Position numbers and translations under genes: made by a program. The notes under the pieces are model-generated. The model did not search any database, was not told the origin of the DNA, and was given only the letters and a program-made list of their open reading frames with translations. Of a stretch of DNA of 64,000 nt, positions 36,529-46,488 are shown piece by piece. The stretch is from positions 2,666,001-2,730,000 of the forward strand of contig NZ_JBBOCT010000001.1 in NCBI RefSeq assembly GCF_038002605.1, given 5' to 3'. The stretch comes from Bacillus sp. FSL K6-3431 (GTDB taxonomy: Bacteria > Bacillota > Bacilli > Bacillales > Bacillaceae_C). Numbering within the stretch: position 1 is the stretch's first letter; each line of letters begins with the position of its first letter.

Positions 36529-37604
36529 TATATTTCCTCCCTATCGAGTTTTACTAACTGCCCTTTTTCCACAGATCGAATCACACTTTCAATGACAAGC
36601 TGACTATTATACCCGTCAACAAAAGTTGGGACATTTGAATTTTCTCCATCCATTATTAGACTTGCAAAATCGCGTAATAGGGACTTGTTTCGATGTTTTT
36701 CCGGTACTTCCTCCGTTTTCCACACAGGCTCTTCATCCGAATATTTTATACACATTCTAACTTCATCTGGTCGTTCAATATTCATATTTAACGTTCCAGC
36801 ATCACCGTATATCATTACCTCCAGCTGATTCGCTGATCCGACCGCATTCCTTGTAGTTACAAAATTACCAACTACATGATTTTCAAGTTCAGCCTGAATG
36901 CTTGTAAAATCATCTACCGAAACTTCTCTTTCTTCATCTGTTGTTGGATCAATTCTATTTTCAATAAAGGTCTTCATTAAAGCGGTGACTGACTCAAATT
37001 CCCCAACGAAAAAGCGCGCACTATCAATTATATGGGCTCCTAAATCTCCTAAAGCACCTGTACCAGAAATCTTTTGATCATAACGCCATAAATAAGGAGT
37101 TTCATAGAATGGTGCTCCGAATGATTGCTGGTATTTCACATCAATATACCGAATCTTACCAATCGCATTTTCATCTATCAGCTGCTTGGCATATTGAAAA
37201 GATGGTGTATAGCGATGAATAAAGCCGATTGCAAAAGGAACAGGACTTTCTTGGTATAATTTTCTTAAATGATCCGCCTCTTCCATATTCAATGTAAAAG
37301 GTTTTTCCGACATGACAGGCATCTTATTTTTAATACATAATTCTACAATTTTGGCATGCACGTTATTTGGCACGACCGCAACGATTGCATCAATATCAGA
37401 AGATGCAATGATATCTTCAATCTGAATGAAACGTTTCTCTTGCCCAATTCCTTCCTCTTCACCTACTTTGTCAACCAACTCTTGATGGACATCGCAAATT
37501 GCTCCCAGGCGAATGGTTTCGATAGTGGAAATGAGATTTCGATAATAATTAGACATCCCACCGAGTCCAATTAACCCGATATTCAGTATCTTATTTGTTT
37601 CCAT
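36528..37604 (-). CDS. Gfo/Idh/MocA-family NAD(P)-dependent oxidoreductase (358 aa)
   Basis: The N-terminal Rossmann motif [17 protein letters not shown] is followed by the diagnostic MSEKPFTLN (Lys of the EKP motif) and the C-terminal substrate domain with [14 protein letters not shown], which holds the catalytic His. ATG 37604 is used because GGGAG precedes it; 12 earlier codons lack a ribosome site. Coupled to ThuA. It probably oxidises a sugar or glycoside at C3; substrate unknown. Confidence 0.9.
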   Translation of the reverse strand: METNKILNIGLIGLGGMSNYYRNLISTIETIRLGAICDVHQELVDKVGEEEGIGQEKRFIQIEDIIASSDIDAIVAVVPNNVHAKIVELCIKNKMPVMSEKPFTLNMEEADHLRKLYQESPVPFAIGFIHRYTPSFQYAKQLIDENAIGKIRYIDVKYQQSFGAPFYETPYLWRYDQKISGTGALGDLGAHIIDSARFFVGEFESVTALMKTFIENRIDPTTDEEREVSVDDFTSIQAELENHVVGNFVTTRNAVGSANQLEVMIYGDAGTLNMNIERPDEVRMCIKYSDEEPVWKTEEVPEKHRNKSLLRDFASLIMDGENSNVPTFVDGYNSQLVIESVIRSVEKGQLVKLDREEI

Positions 37605-37617
37605 TTTGCTACTCCCT

Positions 37618-38253
37618 TCAGCATCGATTAAAAACTTCATATTTACTAAAAACCTTGCTAATTATAAGGGCATTTAAATAGGCAAGGAATGCAAATCCTC
37701 CAAATGTTACAAAATATAGCCCTGTTAGAAACCCTAAGTTTGAAGATAAGACAATAAAAACGAAAATGCTATTCATCAATAATATCGCTAAAAGATTAGG
37801 AAAATTAGAAGTCCCAATTAGCAATGAATTTAAGATTGATTTTTTTATCGTATCCTCATATCTTGCTGTATAAGGAAAAATAAATGCCGAGATACACAAA
37901 AACACAAATCCAAATATAATAGCCATGCCCGTAAATAGAAACCGAACAAGTCCTGAAAGATTACCCAAAAATAAAAAATCCAGTAGAATAATTGCCCCAA
38001 TAAAGACCGTAATCATCCATAATATTGTACTTTTGAAAAAGTTATCCTTAAAAGAAATGAAAAAGCTTTTTACAATACTCTTCTCTTCATTTTTGATCAT
38101 TTTCATTAAAACTGAATAAAGGGCTGTCGTCGATGCCCCAATTGTAATGATAGGAAGACACAAAATAATAAATACTAGATTTAAAATAAAGATATCTACT
38201 ATTCTGGCCAATACGTGAGAAATGGGACTTCCTAGACTAAAAAGTTGCCCCAT
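37618..38253 (-). CDS. yesL: DUF624 (YesL-like) membrane protein (211 aa)
   Basis: Five or six hydrophobic segments, with the DUF624 N-terminal pattern LARIVDIFILNLVFIILCLP followed by GASTTALYSVLMKM. YesL-type proteins accompany YtcQ/YtcP/LplB importers and YesM/YesN in pectin loci. Proposed as an accessory of the transporter or sensor; role unproven. It starts downstream of a terminator-like hairpin. Confidence 0.85.
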   Translation of the reverse strand: MGQLFSLGSPISHVLARIVDIFILNLVFIILCLPIITIGASTTALYSVLMKMIKNEEKSIVKSFFISFKDNFFKSTILWMITVFIGAIILLDFLFLGNLSGLVRFLFTGMAIIFGFVFLCISAFIFPYTARYEDTIKKSILNSLLIGTSNFPNLLAILLMNSIFVFIVLSSNLGFLTGLYFVTFGGFAFLAYLNALIISKVFSKYEVFNRC

Positions 38254-38277
38254 TATAATCCCCCCTCATTTTAAAAG

Positions 38278-38310
38278 GACAGTCGGCTTTCTATTATATA
38301 ACCGACTGTC
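38278..38310 (-). terminator. Intercistronic hairpin behind the YtcQ-like gene
   Basis: GACAGTCGG (38278-38286) and CCGACTGTC (38302-38310) form a 9-bp stem followed by CTTTT on the minus strand, right after the binding-protein stop. It likely lowers expression of the yesL-Gfo/Idh-thuA part relative to the importer. Confidence 0.6.
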
Positions 38311-38318
38311 TTAACATT

Positions 38319-39860
38319 TTATTTAAGTGAATTTTGATATCTTTCAAATGCTTGTTTTTGAATATCCATAAATTCTTCAAAGCCCATTTTTTCCAGCTGA
38401 TCAATATAGGTATCCCACTCTTCTTTAGCGCCACCATCGACAACCCATTTCGATTGCATTGATCCTATATACGAATCAATATCGGTAGTTAAGGCACTTA
38501 AACGATTCATTTCTTCTTCTGAGTAAACAACATTCGGGAATTGCTCTTTTATATATTTATTTATTTCTTTATCTAATTCAAGCTTTAAGCCGTCCCCACC
38601 AGTAGTTGGTAATTTTACTTTGTCATTAAATCCTTCACCGATATATTTTGGTCCGAAATCTCGGAATGAATGTACCCAAGCAAAAATATCAGCTGATTCA
38701 CCTTTAGGAGCATCTAATACGGTGTATGTTCCATCATCATTTTTCGCCACTCCTACATCGAAGGAACCGTAAAATGTTTGAATACTTGCATCTTCTGTAT
38801 AGAACTGATCAATCCATTGCAATAACTTTTCAGGATTCTTTGCTTTTGTTGTGATCAGAAACTCACGTCTTTCATAAGTAGGTGCATCTGTCATAACATA
38901 GCGCTCACCATCCGGCCCTTCTAGCGCTGATAATGGAGCATATTGATCAGAATTTGGTCCAAATACAGCATCTGGTGTCCAACCATGAGATACTCCAACT
39001 AAAGCTTGGTCTGGATTTTTCCTTTTTGCTTCAGCCATTGATTCATCTTGTGTAAATAATTCTTGATCAATTAAGCCTTCTGCATATGCTTTATGCATCC
39101 ATTCAATTCCTTCACGATACTCATCAGTTGCAGGCATGAAAACTGGCTCTCCATTTTTGACAGTCATTGTTGTTGAGTATGCGCCAAGAGGTAAACCAAA
39201 CGGTAAAATAAAGTTCATGGCTGAACCTTGGTAGGGAATTTCATCATTTGGGTCACCATTTCCATTTGCATCTTGTTCTTTGAAAGCTTTTAATACATCA
39301 TAGAAATCTTCATATGTTTCAGGCATGGATAAATTTAAATTATCCAACCATTCTTTGTTAATGAATAAAGCATTTCCTGCTAATGGGCGAAGCGGTAATT
39401 TTTTTGGCAAACTATAAATATGGCCATCTGGCGAAGTAACCATTGCTCGTAAAGCAGGGTCATCTGCAAATGCATTTACTAAGTTTGGCATATGTTCTTC
39501 AATCATATCTTCTAGCGGAATAAATACACCAGGGTTTTTAGCAATATCTGAATCAGATAGAGCAAGTGAGCCAAAAAATGCATCTGGCCACTCTCCGCCT
39601 GATAAAAGAATTGATTTTTTATCTCCCCACTCAGAATTCAAGTAAATATCCCAATCAACCTTAATACCTGCTTCCTTCTCCGTATCTTCTAAAAACCCTT
39701 TTGTAAACTCGTCTCCCCAATCTGACCAACGAACGGTTGCAATCTTATATGAGCCATCTGTTGAAGATTTTGTTTCGGAAGAAGAACCACTGCTACACCC
39801 AACTATTAAACTTGAAGCTAATGCTAAACTTGCGAACGCTTTGATTTTATTTTTTAACAT
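38319..39860 (-). CDS. ytcQ: YtcQ/LplA-type oligosaccharide-binding lipoprotein (513 aa)
   Basis: Lipobox LIVGCSSG gives the acylated Cys after a short signal. A large cluster D binding protein with IATVRWSDWGDEFTKGFLED, SGGEWPDAFFG, NALFINKEWLDNL and DGHIYSLPK, close in length to B. subtilis LplA/YtcQ. ATG 39860 (GGGGGAT upstream) replaces a 10-codon longer frame. It works with the two permeases upstream. No ATPase is encoded here. The ligand is inferred to be a rhamnogalacturonan-derived oligosaccharide. Confidence 0.9.
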   Translation of the reverse strand: MLKNKIKAFASLALASSLIVGCSSGSSSETKSSTDGSYKIATVRWSDWGDEFTKGFLEDTEKEAGIKVDWDIYLNSEWGDKKSILLSGGEWPDAFFGSLALSDSDIAKNPGVFIPLEDMIEEHMPNLVNAFADDPALRAMVTSPDGHIYSLPKKLPLRPLAGNALFINKEWLDNLNLSMPETYEDFYDVLKAFKEQDANGNGDPNDEIPYQGSAMNFILPFGLPLGAYSTTMTVKNGEPVFMPATDEYREGIEWMHKAYAEGLIDQELFTQDESMAEAKRKNPDQALVGVSHGWTPDAVFGPNSDQYAPLSALEGPDGERYVMTDAPTYERREFLITTKAKNPEKLLQWIDQFYTEDASIQTFYGSFDVGVAKNDDGTYTVLDAPKGESADIFAWVHSFRDFGPKYIGEGFNDKVKLPTTGGDGLKLELDKEINKYIKEQFPNVVYSEEEMNRLSALTTDIDSYIGSMQSKWVVDGGAKEEWDTYIDQLEKMGFEEFMDIQKQAFERYQNSLK

Positions 39861-39870
39861 TCCAATCCCC

Positions 39871-40791
39871 CTATTCCTTAACGGATCCAATCATAACCCC
39901 TTGATTAAAATATTTTTGTAAAAATGGATATAACATCATAATTGGCAGTGTTGACACAACGATTGCTGCATACTTCATCATATCTGATAATTGTCTCAAC
40001 TCCGACGCTAGATCCCCCGATGCCATTTCAAAGAGTGACTCATTCATAATTAAAAGCCTTCGAAGAATCAGCTGTAGTGGTTGCAAATTTTCATTTGAAA
40101 TATAAATCATAGCATCAAACCAAGAATTCCAAATTCCTACTGCAGTCCATAGACCAATGACCGCAAGAATGGCTTTAGACAACGGCAAGACCATTGTAAA
40201 AAAGTAACGAATAGTGCCGCAACCGTCCATTTGTGCTGCTTCCCATAGCTCTTCCGGAATACTATTTTTAAAAAATGTTCGAGCAATAATAATATTAAAA
40301 GCAGAAACAGAAAAAGGTAAAACTAATACCCAGAATGTATCAAGCATCCCAAAATTCTTCACAACCAAATAGGTTGGAATTAAGCCCCCAGTAAAAAACA
40401 TTGGAATAATATAAAATGTAGTAATCCAGTTCCTTCCAGGCAAATTAGGTCTCGATAGAGCAAAACCAGCAGGAATGTTCACACATAAACCAATCACGGT
40501 CCCTACGAGAGTATAAATAATTGTATTTAAATAACCTCGCCAAATTGATTCATTCTTCAACAATTCGATATATCCAGCTAATTTCCACTCCTTCGGCCAA
40601 AACCAGACATTTCCACTTGCTACATCACCCGGATTACTGAAAGAAGCAATGATAATGAACCAAAGGGGATACACAATCATAATAATCATCATAATAGCGA
40701 CGCCGTATATAGAAAAATCAAATAATCGGTCTTTCCAGTCTCTCTGAATTCTTGCGTGTTTTCGCCCCTTATTTTTGATTGCAGCCTCCAA
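39871..40791 (-). CDS. ytcP: ABC permease, YtcP/LplC type (306 aa)
   Basis: Six membrane segments; the EAA loop reads SIPEELWEAAQMDGCGTIRY. The C-terminus YFNQGVMIGSVKE is the usual LplC/YtcP ending. It lies 10 bases before the ytcQ-like start and 15 bases after the partner permease. Confidence 0.93.
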   Translation of the reverse strand: MEAAIKNKGRKHARIQRDWKDRLFDFSIYGVAIMMIIMIVYPLWFIIIASFSNPGDVASGNVWFWPKEWKLAGYIELLKNESIWRGYLNTIIYTLVGTVIGLCVNIPAGFALSRPNLPGRNWITTFYIIPMFFTGGLIPTYLVVKNFGMLDTFWVLVLPFSVSAFNIIIARTFFKNSIPEELWEAAQMDGCGTIRYFFTMVLPLSKAILAVIGLWTAVGIWNSWFDAMIYISNENLQPLQLILRRLLIMNESLFEMASGDLASELRQLSDMMKYAAIVVSTLPIMMLYPFLQKYFNQGVMIGSVKE

Positions 40792-40806
40792 TTTGCACCC
40801 TCCCTT

Positions 40807-41775
40807 CTATAATAAACTCGTTTTCGTCAATCTCTTAGACAACCAATTCACAAAGAGTAAGACAATAACATTCACAACGGTATTAAATAAACCAATTGCG
40901 GTTGATAGGCTGAACTGGAAGTTTTGCAGTCCCATTTTATATACATACGTGGAAATGACTTCACTTCCAGGTAAGTTCAAAGAATTTTGCAATAATAGAA
41001 CTTTTTCAAAACCTACACTTAAAATACCGCCTGCTCGTAATATCAATAAAATCATCGCCGTAGGTAAAAGCAAAGGAATATCGATATTCCAAATCTTTTG
41101 CATTTTACTCGCGCCATCCATCGTTGCAGCTTCATAAAAGGTTGGATTTATTGCTGATAAAGCGGCTAAATAGATAATACTATCCCAACCAACATGTTGC
41201 CACACATCACTCCAAACATATATACTGCTAAAGAATAATGGCTTTGCTAAAACATTAGGCATTTCAATCCCAATTAATTCTAATAAATTTGCGATCATTC
41301 CACTACTAGGTGATAAGAATATTAAAATCATCCCACACATGACCATCGTTGAAATAAAATGCGGTAAATATGTTGTCACTTGAAATGTCTTTTTAAACAT
41401 CCCATCACGCATTTGATTACAAAGGATGGCAAGTGATATTGGTAATGGAAACCCTATCAAAATACTATATACACTAATGCTCAACGTATTTTTGATTGTT
41501 AGTTCAAATTGATAGGAATTAAAAAATTGAATAAAATGTTTGAATCCTACCCAAGGACTACCCCATATCCCTAATACCGGGGAGTAGTCTTTAAAAGATA
41601 TAATTACTCCATACATTGGTATATATGTAAAACAGATCAATAAAACAATAGATGGAAGTAATAATATATACAATGGAACACTTTTCTTAAATTGTTTCAT
41701 TGCCTTCTTTTTCTTTTGTTCCCTCGGTATAATAGCCCGATTTGCGATCATTGGTGAACTTACTTTACTTTCCAA
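40807..41775 (-). CDS. lplB: ABC permease, LplB type (322 aa)
   Basis: Six membrane segments with FYEAATMDGASKMQKIWNID as EAA loop and PLYILLLPSIVLLICFTYIP as first segment, typical of LplB/YteP. I prefer TTG 41775 since GGGGGAGG lies about five bases upstream; the open frame extends 20 codons further through that ribosome site. First gene of the YtcQ operon, divergent from yesM. Confidence 0.88.
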   Translation of the reverse strand: MESKVSSPMIANRAIIPREQKKKKAMKQFKKSVPLYILLLPSIVLLICFTYIPMYGVIISFKDYSPVLGIWGSPWVGFKHFIQFFNSYQFELTIKNTLSISVYSILIGFPLPISLAILCNQMRDGMFKKTFQVTTYLPHFISTMVMCGMILIFLSPSSGMIANLLELIGIEMPNVLAKPLFFSSIYVWSDVWQHVGWDSIIYLAALSAINPTFYEAATMDGASKMQKIWNIDIPLLLPTAMILLILRAGGILSVGFEKVLLLQNSLNLPGSEVISTYVYKMGLQNFQFSLSTAIGLFNTVVNVIVLLFVNWLSKRLTKTSLL

Positions 41776-41835
41776 TCTTCCTCCCCCTATATTCATGCTC
41801 GATAGAGAGTTTCCCGCATTTCTGCATACTCTCAC

Positions 41836-42117
41836 TTAAAAGAGCCCTTACATATTTCTATTAACCTATCAAAATAGTAAAACCGTAAGAACTGTCTTTA
41901 TTGTATGATAGCGCATCCATCGTTTAATATAAGTAAACCGTCAACTATTAATATGATTCCGACTTAAATGGAGGAGAATCTAAATATCTAACTGAACAAA
42001 TAGTACTATTCAGTCCTGACTGATACTTTTTACTCATTTCACACAATTTTGTGCTATAAAATGAAATCAGAGTCTTTATAATTATTAATAAGGAGTCGAT
42101 AAAGGGGAGAAATCATA
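41836..42117. promoter_or_regulatory. Divergent control region between lplB-like and yesM-like genes
   Basis: On the minus strand a TTGACG (41937-41942) is visible but is not followed by a good -10 at 17 bases, while TATCAT and TACAAT occur further on; such a weak promoter suits AraC-type activation by YesN. On the plus strand TATAAA (42055-42060) with TCACACAATTTTGTG upstream precedes yesM. No strong single operator was found. Confidence 0.4.
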
Positions 42118-43827
42118 TTGAAGTTGCATTTTGGGAAAAATACCTCGCGATCGGTAAACTATTATTCTAAAGTGTTATTTATCATATTAATCTCAATCCT
42201 ATTAATAAATATGATTGTAACTTTTTTTACTATCACCATTACAAGACAACAAAGTATCGAATATGTTACAAATACAATTAATCTTTATTTAGAAGATACC
42301 ATGTTAAGGCTTAATGCTGTTGAACACTTTATGATCTGGACAGTAAAAAACGAGCCCTTGATCAAAGATATGGAAAAGGCAAAGGATATGTCAGAATTAC
42401 CTAAAAGTATTCACGACTTCAGAACTAGAGTGAACGACTTTCAATACTCGACAGGTAAAGAATATCAGTTCTTTTTAGCATTAAAAAAAGAGAACTATTT
42501 CTTCAGTAGTTCTCCCATTCAAATGAACTATTCCGAATACTTAAAGATAAAGGATTACTTTCTATCCAAAAAACGATCCGTTAATAAGTATGAAGATATC
42601 TATACATGGCAATCTTTGAAAATGGATGAAAAGTACTATTTATATCATTTACTAGAATACGAAAATCGCATGTTTATTTCCGTGATTGCAGTTGATGATA
42701 TCCTTTTACCACTAAATGAAATTAATCTTGGCGATAAAGGAACACTCATGATTGAAAATGATGAAAACGGTTTTTTATCCGGATCAAAAGAAAACATAAG
42801 TAATAGAAAGCTAAAGTTTATCTTTACTAGTTATCTTACCTTTCATCAAGATGATACTGGACTGCCATTCTCCCTACATGTATCAGTAGATCATTATAGT
42901 GCATATAAAAAAGTAGCGATTGCTCAATTTGTTCTTGTGCTAGCAACCATAATTATTGGTTTAATCTTATTCTTCGTTTTAGGTTATTTTAGGAATAAAA
43001 TTTTAGCACCCATTCAAAACTTCTCTCAAACTCTCTCAGATATTAATAAAAATAGTGAGAAAGTTGACTTTAGCAGTAGTATTATTGAACTTGAGCAAGC
43101 GAATGAACAATTCGAAGGTTTAATGAGCGAAATTAAAAAATTGAAAATCGATTATTATGAACAGGAATTTGAAAAGAAACAAATACAGATGGATTTTATG
43201 AGATTACAAATAAAACCTCATTTTTATTTAAGCTGTTTAACCACCATTCACAGTATGGCTGAGATGGGGATGTATAAAGAAATTAAAAAAATGACTATAT
43301 CGACATCTAACTATTTTAGGTACTTATTTCAAACAAACCAAAACTATGTAAAGCTTGAAAAAGAATTAATTCATATTCAAGATTATCTGGCAATCCAAAA
43401 ATTATTGCATGCCCATTCATTTAAGTTTGACATTCAAACAGAACCTTCGATTGAGGAGGCAATGGTTCCTCCACTAATGATTCAAACGTTTATTGAAAAT
43501 ATTGTAAAGCATGCTGTTTCATTAGATGAGCAAATTAACATTCAGTTAAATATTCATTCAAAAATAATTGAGAACAGAAAATCAATCATCATAACTTTAC
43601 TTGATAATGGACCAGGATTTCCAGCTGATATTTTGGAAAGTCTCCAAAGCGATATGCTTATAACCACGATAAACGGAAATCATATTGGCATTAACAATGT
43701 GATCCAAAGATTACGTTTATTATTTGAAGAAGATTTTAGTATTGAATTTTCAAATATTGCAGATGGGGGTGCGAAGATTCAAATCATGATTCCTTATCTG
43801 GCCAAGGAGGAGAGAGTAGAAAGATGA
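42118..43827 (+). CDS. yesM: YesM-type sensor histidine kinase (569 aa)
   Basis: Membrane segment about 17-40, an extracellular sensor region, a second segment about 264-288, a HAMP-like linker, the His_kinase domain and a C-terminal ATPase with LLDNGPGFPADIL and GIGLNN-like HIGINNVIQRL. The phospho-acceptor motif is KPHFYLSCLT (His368), where the family normally has NPHFLYNTLN. TTG 42118 is used, with GGGGAG upstream. It overlaps yesN by 4 bases and should sense pectic oligosaccharides. Confidence 0.9.
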   Translation: MKLHFGKNTSRSVNYYSKVLFIILISILLINMIVTFFTITITRQQSIEYVTNTINLYLEDTMLRLNAVEHFMIWTVKNEPLIKDMEKAKDMSELPKSIHDFRTRVNDFQYSTGKEYQFFLALKKENYFFSSSPIQMNYSEYLKIKDYFLSKKRSVNKYEDIYTWQSLKMDEKYYLYHLLEYENRMFISVIAVDDILLPLNEINLGDKGTLMIENDENGFLSGSKENISNRKLKFIFTSYLTFHQDDTGLPFSLHVSVDHYSAYKKVAIAQFVLVLATIIIGLILFFVLGYFRNKILAPIQNFSQTLSDINKNSEKVDFSSSIIELEQANEQFEGLMSEIKKLKIDYYEQEFEKKQIQMDFMRLQIKPHFYLSCLTTIHSMAEMGMYKEIKKMTISTSNYFRYLFQTNQNYVKLEKELIHIQDYLAIQKLLHAHSFKFDIQTEPSIEEAMVPPLMIQTFIENIVKHAVSLDEQINIQLNIHSKIIENRKSIIITLLDNGPGFPADILESLQSDMLITTINGNHIGINNVIQRLRLLFEEDFSIEFSNIADGGAKIQIMIPYLAKEERVER

Positions 43828-45443
43828 ATGTATTAATCGCGGATGATGACCGCTTTGTTGTTTCTGCACTTGAACAAAAAATCGATTGGACTTCCCTAGG
43901 TGTTAAAAGTATATATTGCGCTTATAATATTCGGCAGGCAAAGAAACTCTTTATGGAACATCCAATCGATATTCTTATTTCTGATATTGAAATGCCCCAA
44001 GGAAATGGCCTGGAATTATTAGCTTGGATCAGGTCAGAAGGATATAAAGTTCAAACGATATTTTTAACCAATTACGCTGATTTTCACTATGCCCAGAAAG
44101 CAATTGAACTACAAAGTTTTGAATATTATTTAAAACCGATTGAGTTTGAGAAACTAGAATTAATCATCAAAAAGGCGATCAAAAATGTAAAAGCAGGTCA
44201 AGAAAATGAGAATGCATTAAAGGTTGGACAATACTGGCAAGAAAATAATGATGAACTTAAAGAACACTTTTGGAGTTCACATATTAAAAGAAATGATTTT
44301 CGATTTACAGTGGAGGAGTTACAAGAAGAGTTAGAAACCAAACATATTGATTATTCCGTTGACGATCATTTCTTACCATTATTAATAGAATTTTTTCCAT
44401 ATGAATTGGTAGACAATAAAGAAATACTATCTTTATTCAACCACGAAGGCAACCTTAGAAATAAATTAAATTCTATCATTGAAACGGTTTTTCAAAATCA
44501 TACGATTCAATTGGATGGATTACTACCCTTGCGTATGAATAACGAAGAATATTTAGCTATCTTTAAAGTGATGAAAACTCCTGATTTGGCATCATTGTCA
44601 GCTGCTTGTAATGAGCTAATTGAAAGCGTTAACCATCAATTACACTGTGATATCCAATGTTATTTAGGAACAATGGAATCATTAGCTCAATTTAAATCCA
44701 GAGTAACGTATCTCCAGGCTGCTAGAGACGAAAATATTAACTACAGAAACAGAACGATTTTGCTCCGTAATCATCAAACCAAAACAGCTAAGTATGTAGA
44801 ACCTAATTTAAGATTGTTAGAGGAGTATCTACTAACAGAAAATCGTAATAGTTTCATAAATCGATGTCAACGATACCTACATAATTTAGTAAACAAAAGC
44901 GAGGCAAACCAACACGTAATTAGTAATTTTAAAATTGATATTACCCAATTGATTTATACTCATTTAAAAAAGAAAGAAATCCTTGCACATCACTTGTTTC
45001 AAGGGAAAATATTTAATTTCTTACAAGAACAATCGATGAGATCGATAGAAGATTTAATGAACTACCTGTCTTACTTAGTTGACGTTTCTTTAGATTTTAT
45101 GAAATTTATCAATTCACAAAAGTCAGTTGTTCATAAGATTTGTGACTACATTGATCAGAATTATCATGAAAATGTTACTAGAAGCAACTTAGCAAGTACC
45201 TTATACTTAAGCCCTGATTATATCGCGCGAATCTTTAAAAAGGAAATGGGAATCTCACTGATCAATTACTTAATCAAGAAAAGGATTGAAGTCGCGAAAG
45301 ATTTACTAAGCAATACAGACCACCCTGTTCATCTGATTTCAGACAAAGTAGGTTACGGAAATTACTCTTATTTCACAAGAATTTTCAAGAAAGAAACTAA
45401 TTATACTCCAATGGATTATCGAAAAGTGACAAATAATAAATAA
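43824..45443 (+). CDS. yesN: YesN-type response regulator with AraC DNA-binding domain (539 aa)
   Basis: Receiver domain with acidic pocket ADDDR and phospho-acceptor ISDIEMPQGNG (Asp54), Lys in YYLKPIEF, a long middle region, then two AraC helix-turn-helix units at the C-terminus (NVTRSNLASTLYLSPDYIAR, VHLISDKVGYGNYSYFTRIF, KKETNYTPMDYRK). It likely activates the divergent YtcQ operon and possibly other lyase genes nearby. Coupled to yesM. Confidence 0.93.
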   Translation: MNVLIADDDRFVVSALEQKIDWTSLGVKSIYCAYNIRQAKKLFMEHPIDILISDIEMPQGNGLELLAWIRSEGYKVQTIFLTNYADFHYAQKAIELQSFEYYLKPIEFEKLELIIKKAIKNVKAGQENENALKVGQYWQENNDELKEHFWSSHIKRNDFRFTVEELQEELETKHIDYSVDDHFLPLLIEFFPYELVDNKEILSLFNHEGNLRNKLNSIIETVFQNHTIQLDGLLPLRMNNEEYLAIFKVMKTPDLASLSAACNELIESVNHQLHCDIQCYLGTMESLAQFKSRVTYLQAARDENINYRNRTILLRNHQTKTAKYVEPNLRLLEEYLLTENRNSFINRCQRYLHNLVNKSEANQHVISNFKIDITQLIYTHLKKKEILAHHLFQGKIFNFLQEQSMRSIEDLMNYLSYLVDVSLDFMKFINSQKSVVHKICDYIDQNYHENVTRSNLASTLYLSPDYIARIFKKEMGISLINYLIKKRIEVAKDLLSNTDHPVHLISDKVGYGNYSYFTRIFKKETNYTPMDYRKVTNNK

Positions 45444-45712
45444 GCTTAAAACCTTTTCCTACCAATATTGTTAATTGATCATTAAGTAACTAAAATATGC
45501 ATATGAGGAAAAAGGTATATAAGTCGATGAGCCAATTTAAATTAATATATTATTCACAGCAATGTTTTTAAAATCCATAGTTAAAATCACAAAGATGACT
45601 TTGAACAAGAGTTTAAAGTCAATAAATTTGAAGTTTAAAGGAAAAATCTAATGAAAGTATTGAGTGCTAAATATGAATCAAAATAGATCTATTTGATATC
45701 AAAGTTTTAAAG

Positions 45713-45743
45713 TGAGGTGTTGTATATATTCCACGCCTCTCTT
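45713..45743 (+). terminator. Weak terminator-like inverted repeat
   Basis: GAGGTGTT and CACGCCTC can pair with one G-U and one end mismatch around a 12-base loop, followed by TCTTTACATTTT. It lies 270 bases after yesN; no other signal was seen in 45444-45800. Confidence 0.3.
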
Positions 45744-45799
45744 TACATTTTCTGGATAGGAAACACTTAGTTAGACTAAAGATAAGGGCGAGTAGAATA

Positions 45800-46380
45800 A
45801 TATACAACTATTGAGGAGAATCTACCGTGCCTAAAACAAAAATCGCCAAGTATATGGCACTCGCAAAATAAAAAAAGTCCTTGATAAAGAAAGTTATACT
45901 GTCTCCAGACGTCGCATAGGACGATTAGGAGGAGCTTGGAATTCGGTCCAAATATACACAAGCATCGTTATAAACCGATGACTTCTCGACCAAATGAAGA
46001 ACCCGTTCGAAATGTGCTGAATCGAGAATTTCAAGTGGTTAAAGAGATGTCTGTTTTGGTTAGTGATTTAACAAGCAAACTATTTCACACTGACGAGGAT
46101 CTGAATTTAAGAACGTTGGAACGAATGAGTTATTAAGTAACTATCAGATTAAAAGATCTCTAAGCCGTAAAGGAAATCCCTATGACAGTGACGGAAACAA
46201 CATTTAAGATTTTAAAAACAGAATGTTAAATGGAAAGCACTTTCACACCCTTGAACAACTGGCTCATGAACTTTTGGTTTAACAATATCCGAACGCATAG
46301 TTCAATTGACTATTTAAGGCCAATAGAATATTGAAACCTGTCCCTTAAAAAAGATGTTTGATTTAGTGTTGAAATACCAA
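45800..46380 (+). pseudogene. IS3-family transposase remnant with internal deletions
   Basis: The plus strand gives pieces of OrfB in several frames: QVYGTRKIKKVLDKESYTV, SRRRIGRL, YKPMTSRPNEEPVRNVLN, SLSRKGNPYD and finally HFHTLEQLAHEL with many stops. The same end as the scar at 1303-1465 is present, including GGAAAGCACTTTCACACC-like bases and the terminal gatttagtgttga. The DDE core is mostly deleted, so it cannot move. Confidence 0.75.
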
Positions 46381-46406
46381 TGAACTGGAATCAAAATACG
46401 GTAATT

Positions 46407-46450
46407 CCTCTACACCTTACGATCCAATAACAAATAACTGTTCTTTCTAG
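46407..46450 (-). pseudogene. Short fragment of a DUF1537 kinase gene
   Basis: These bases are closely similar to 56408-56450, which lies in the larger DUF1537 remnant (the ERTVIVIGSSG region). The fragment abuts the IS3 scar and is too small to be functional. Confidence 0.4.
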
Positions 46451-46488
46451 TTGCACAACATTCGTGGCAAGATTTTTTTGATTAAAAA

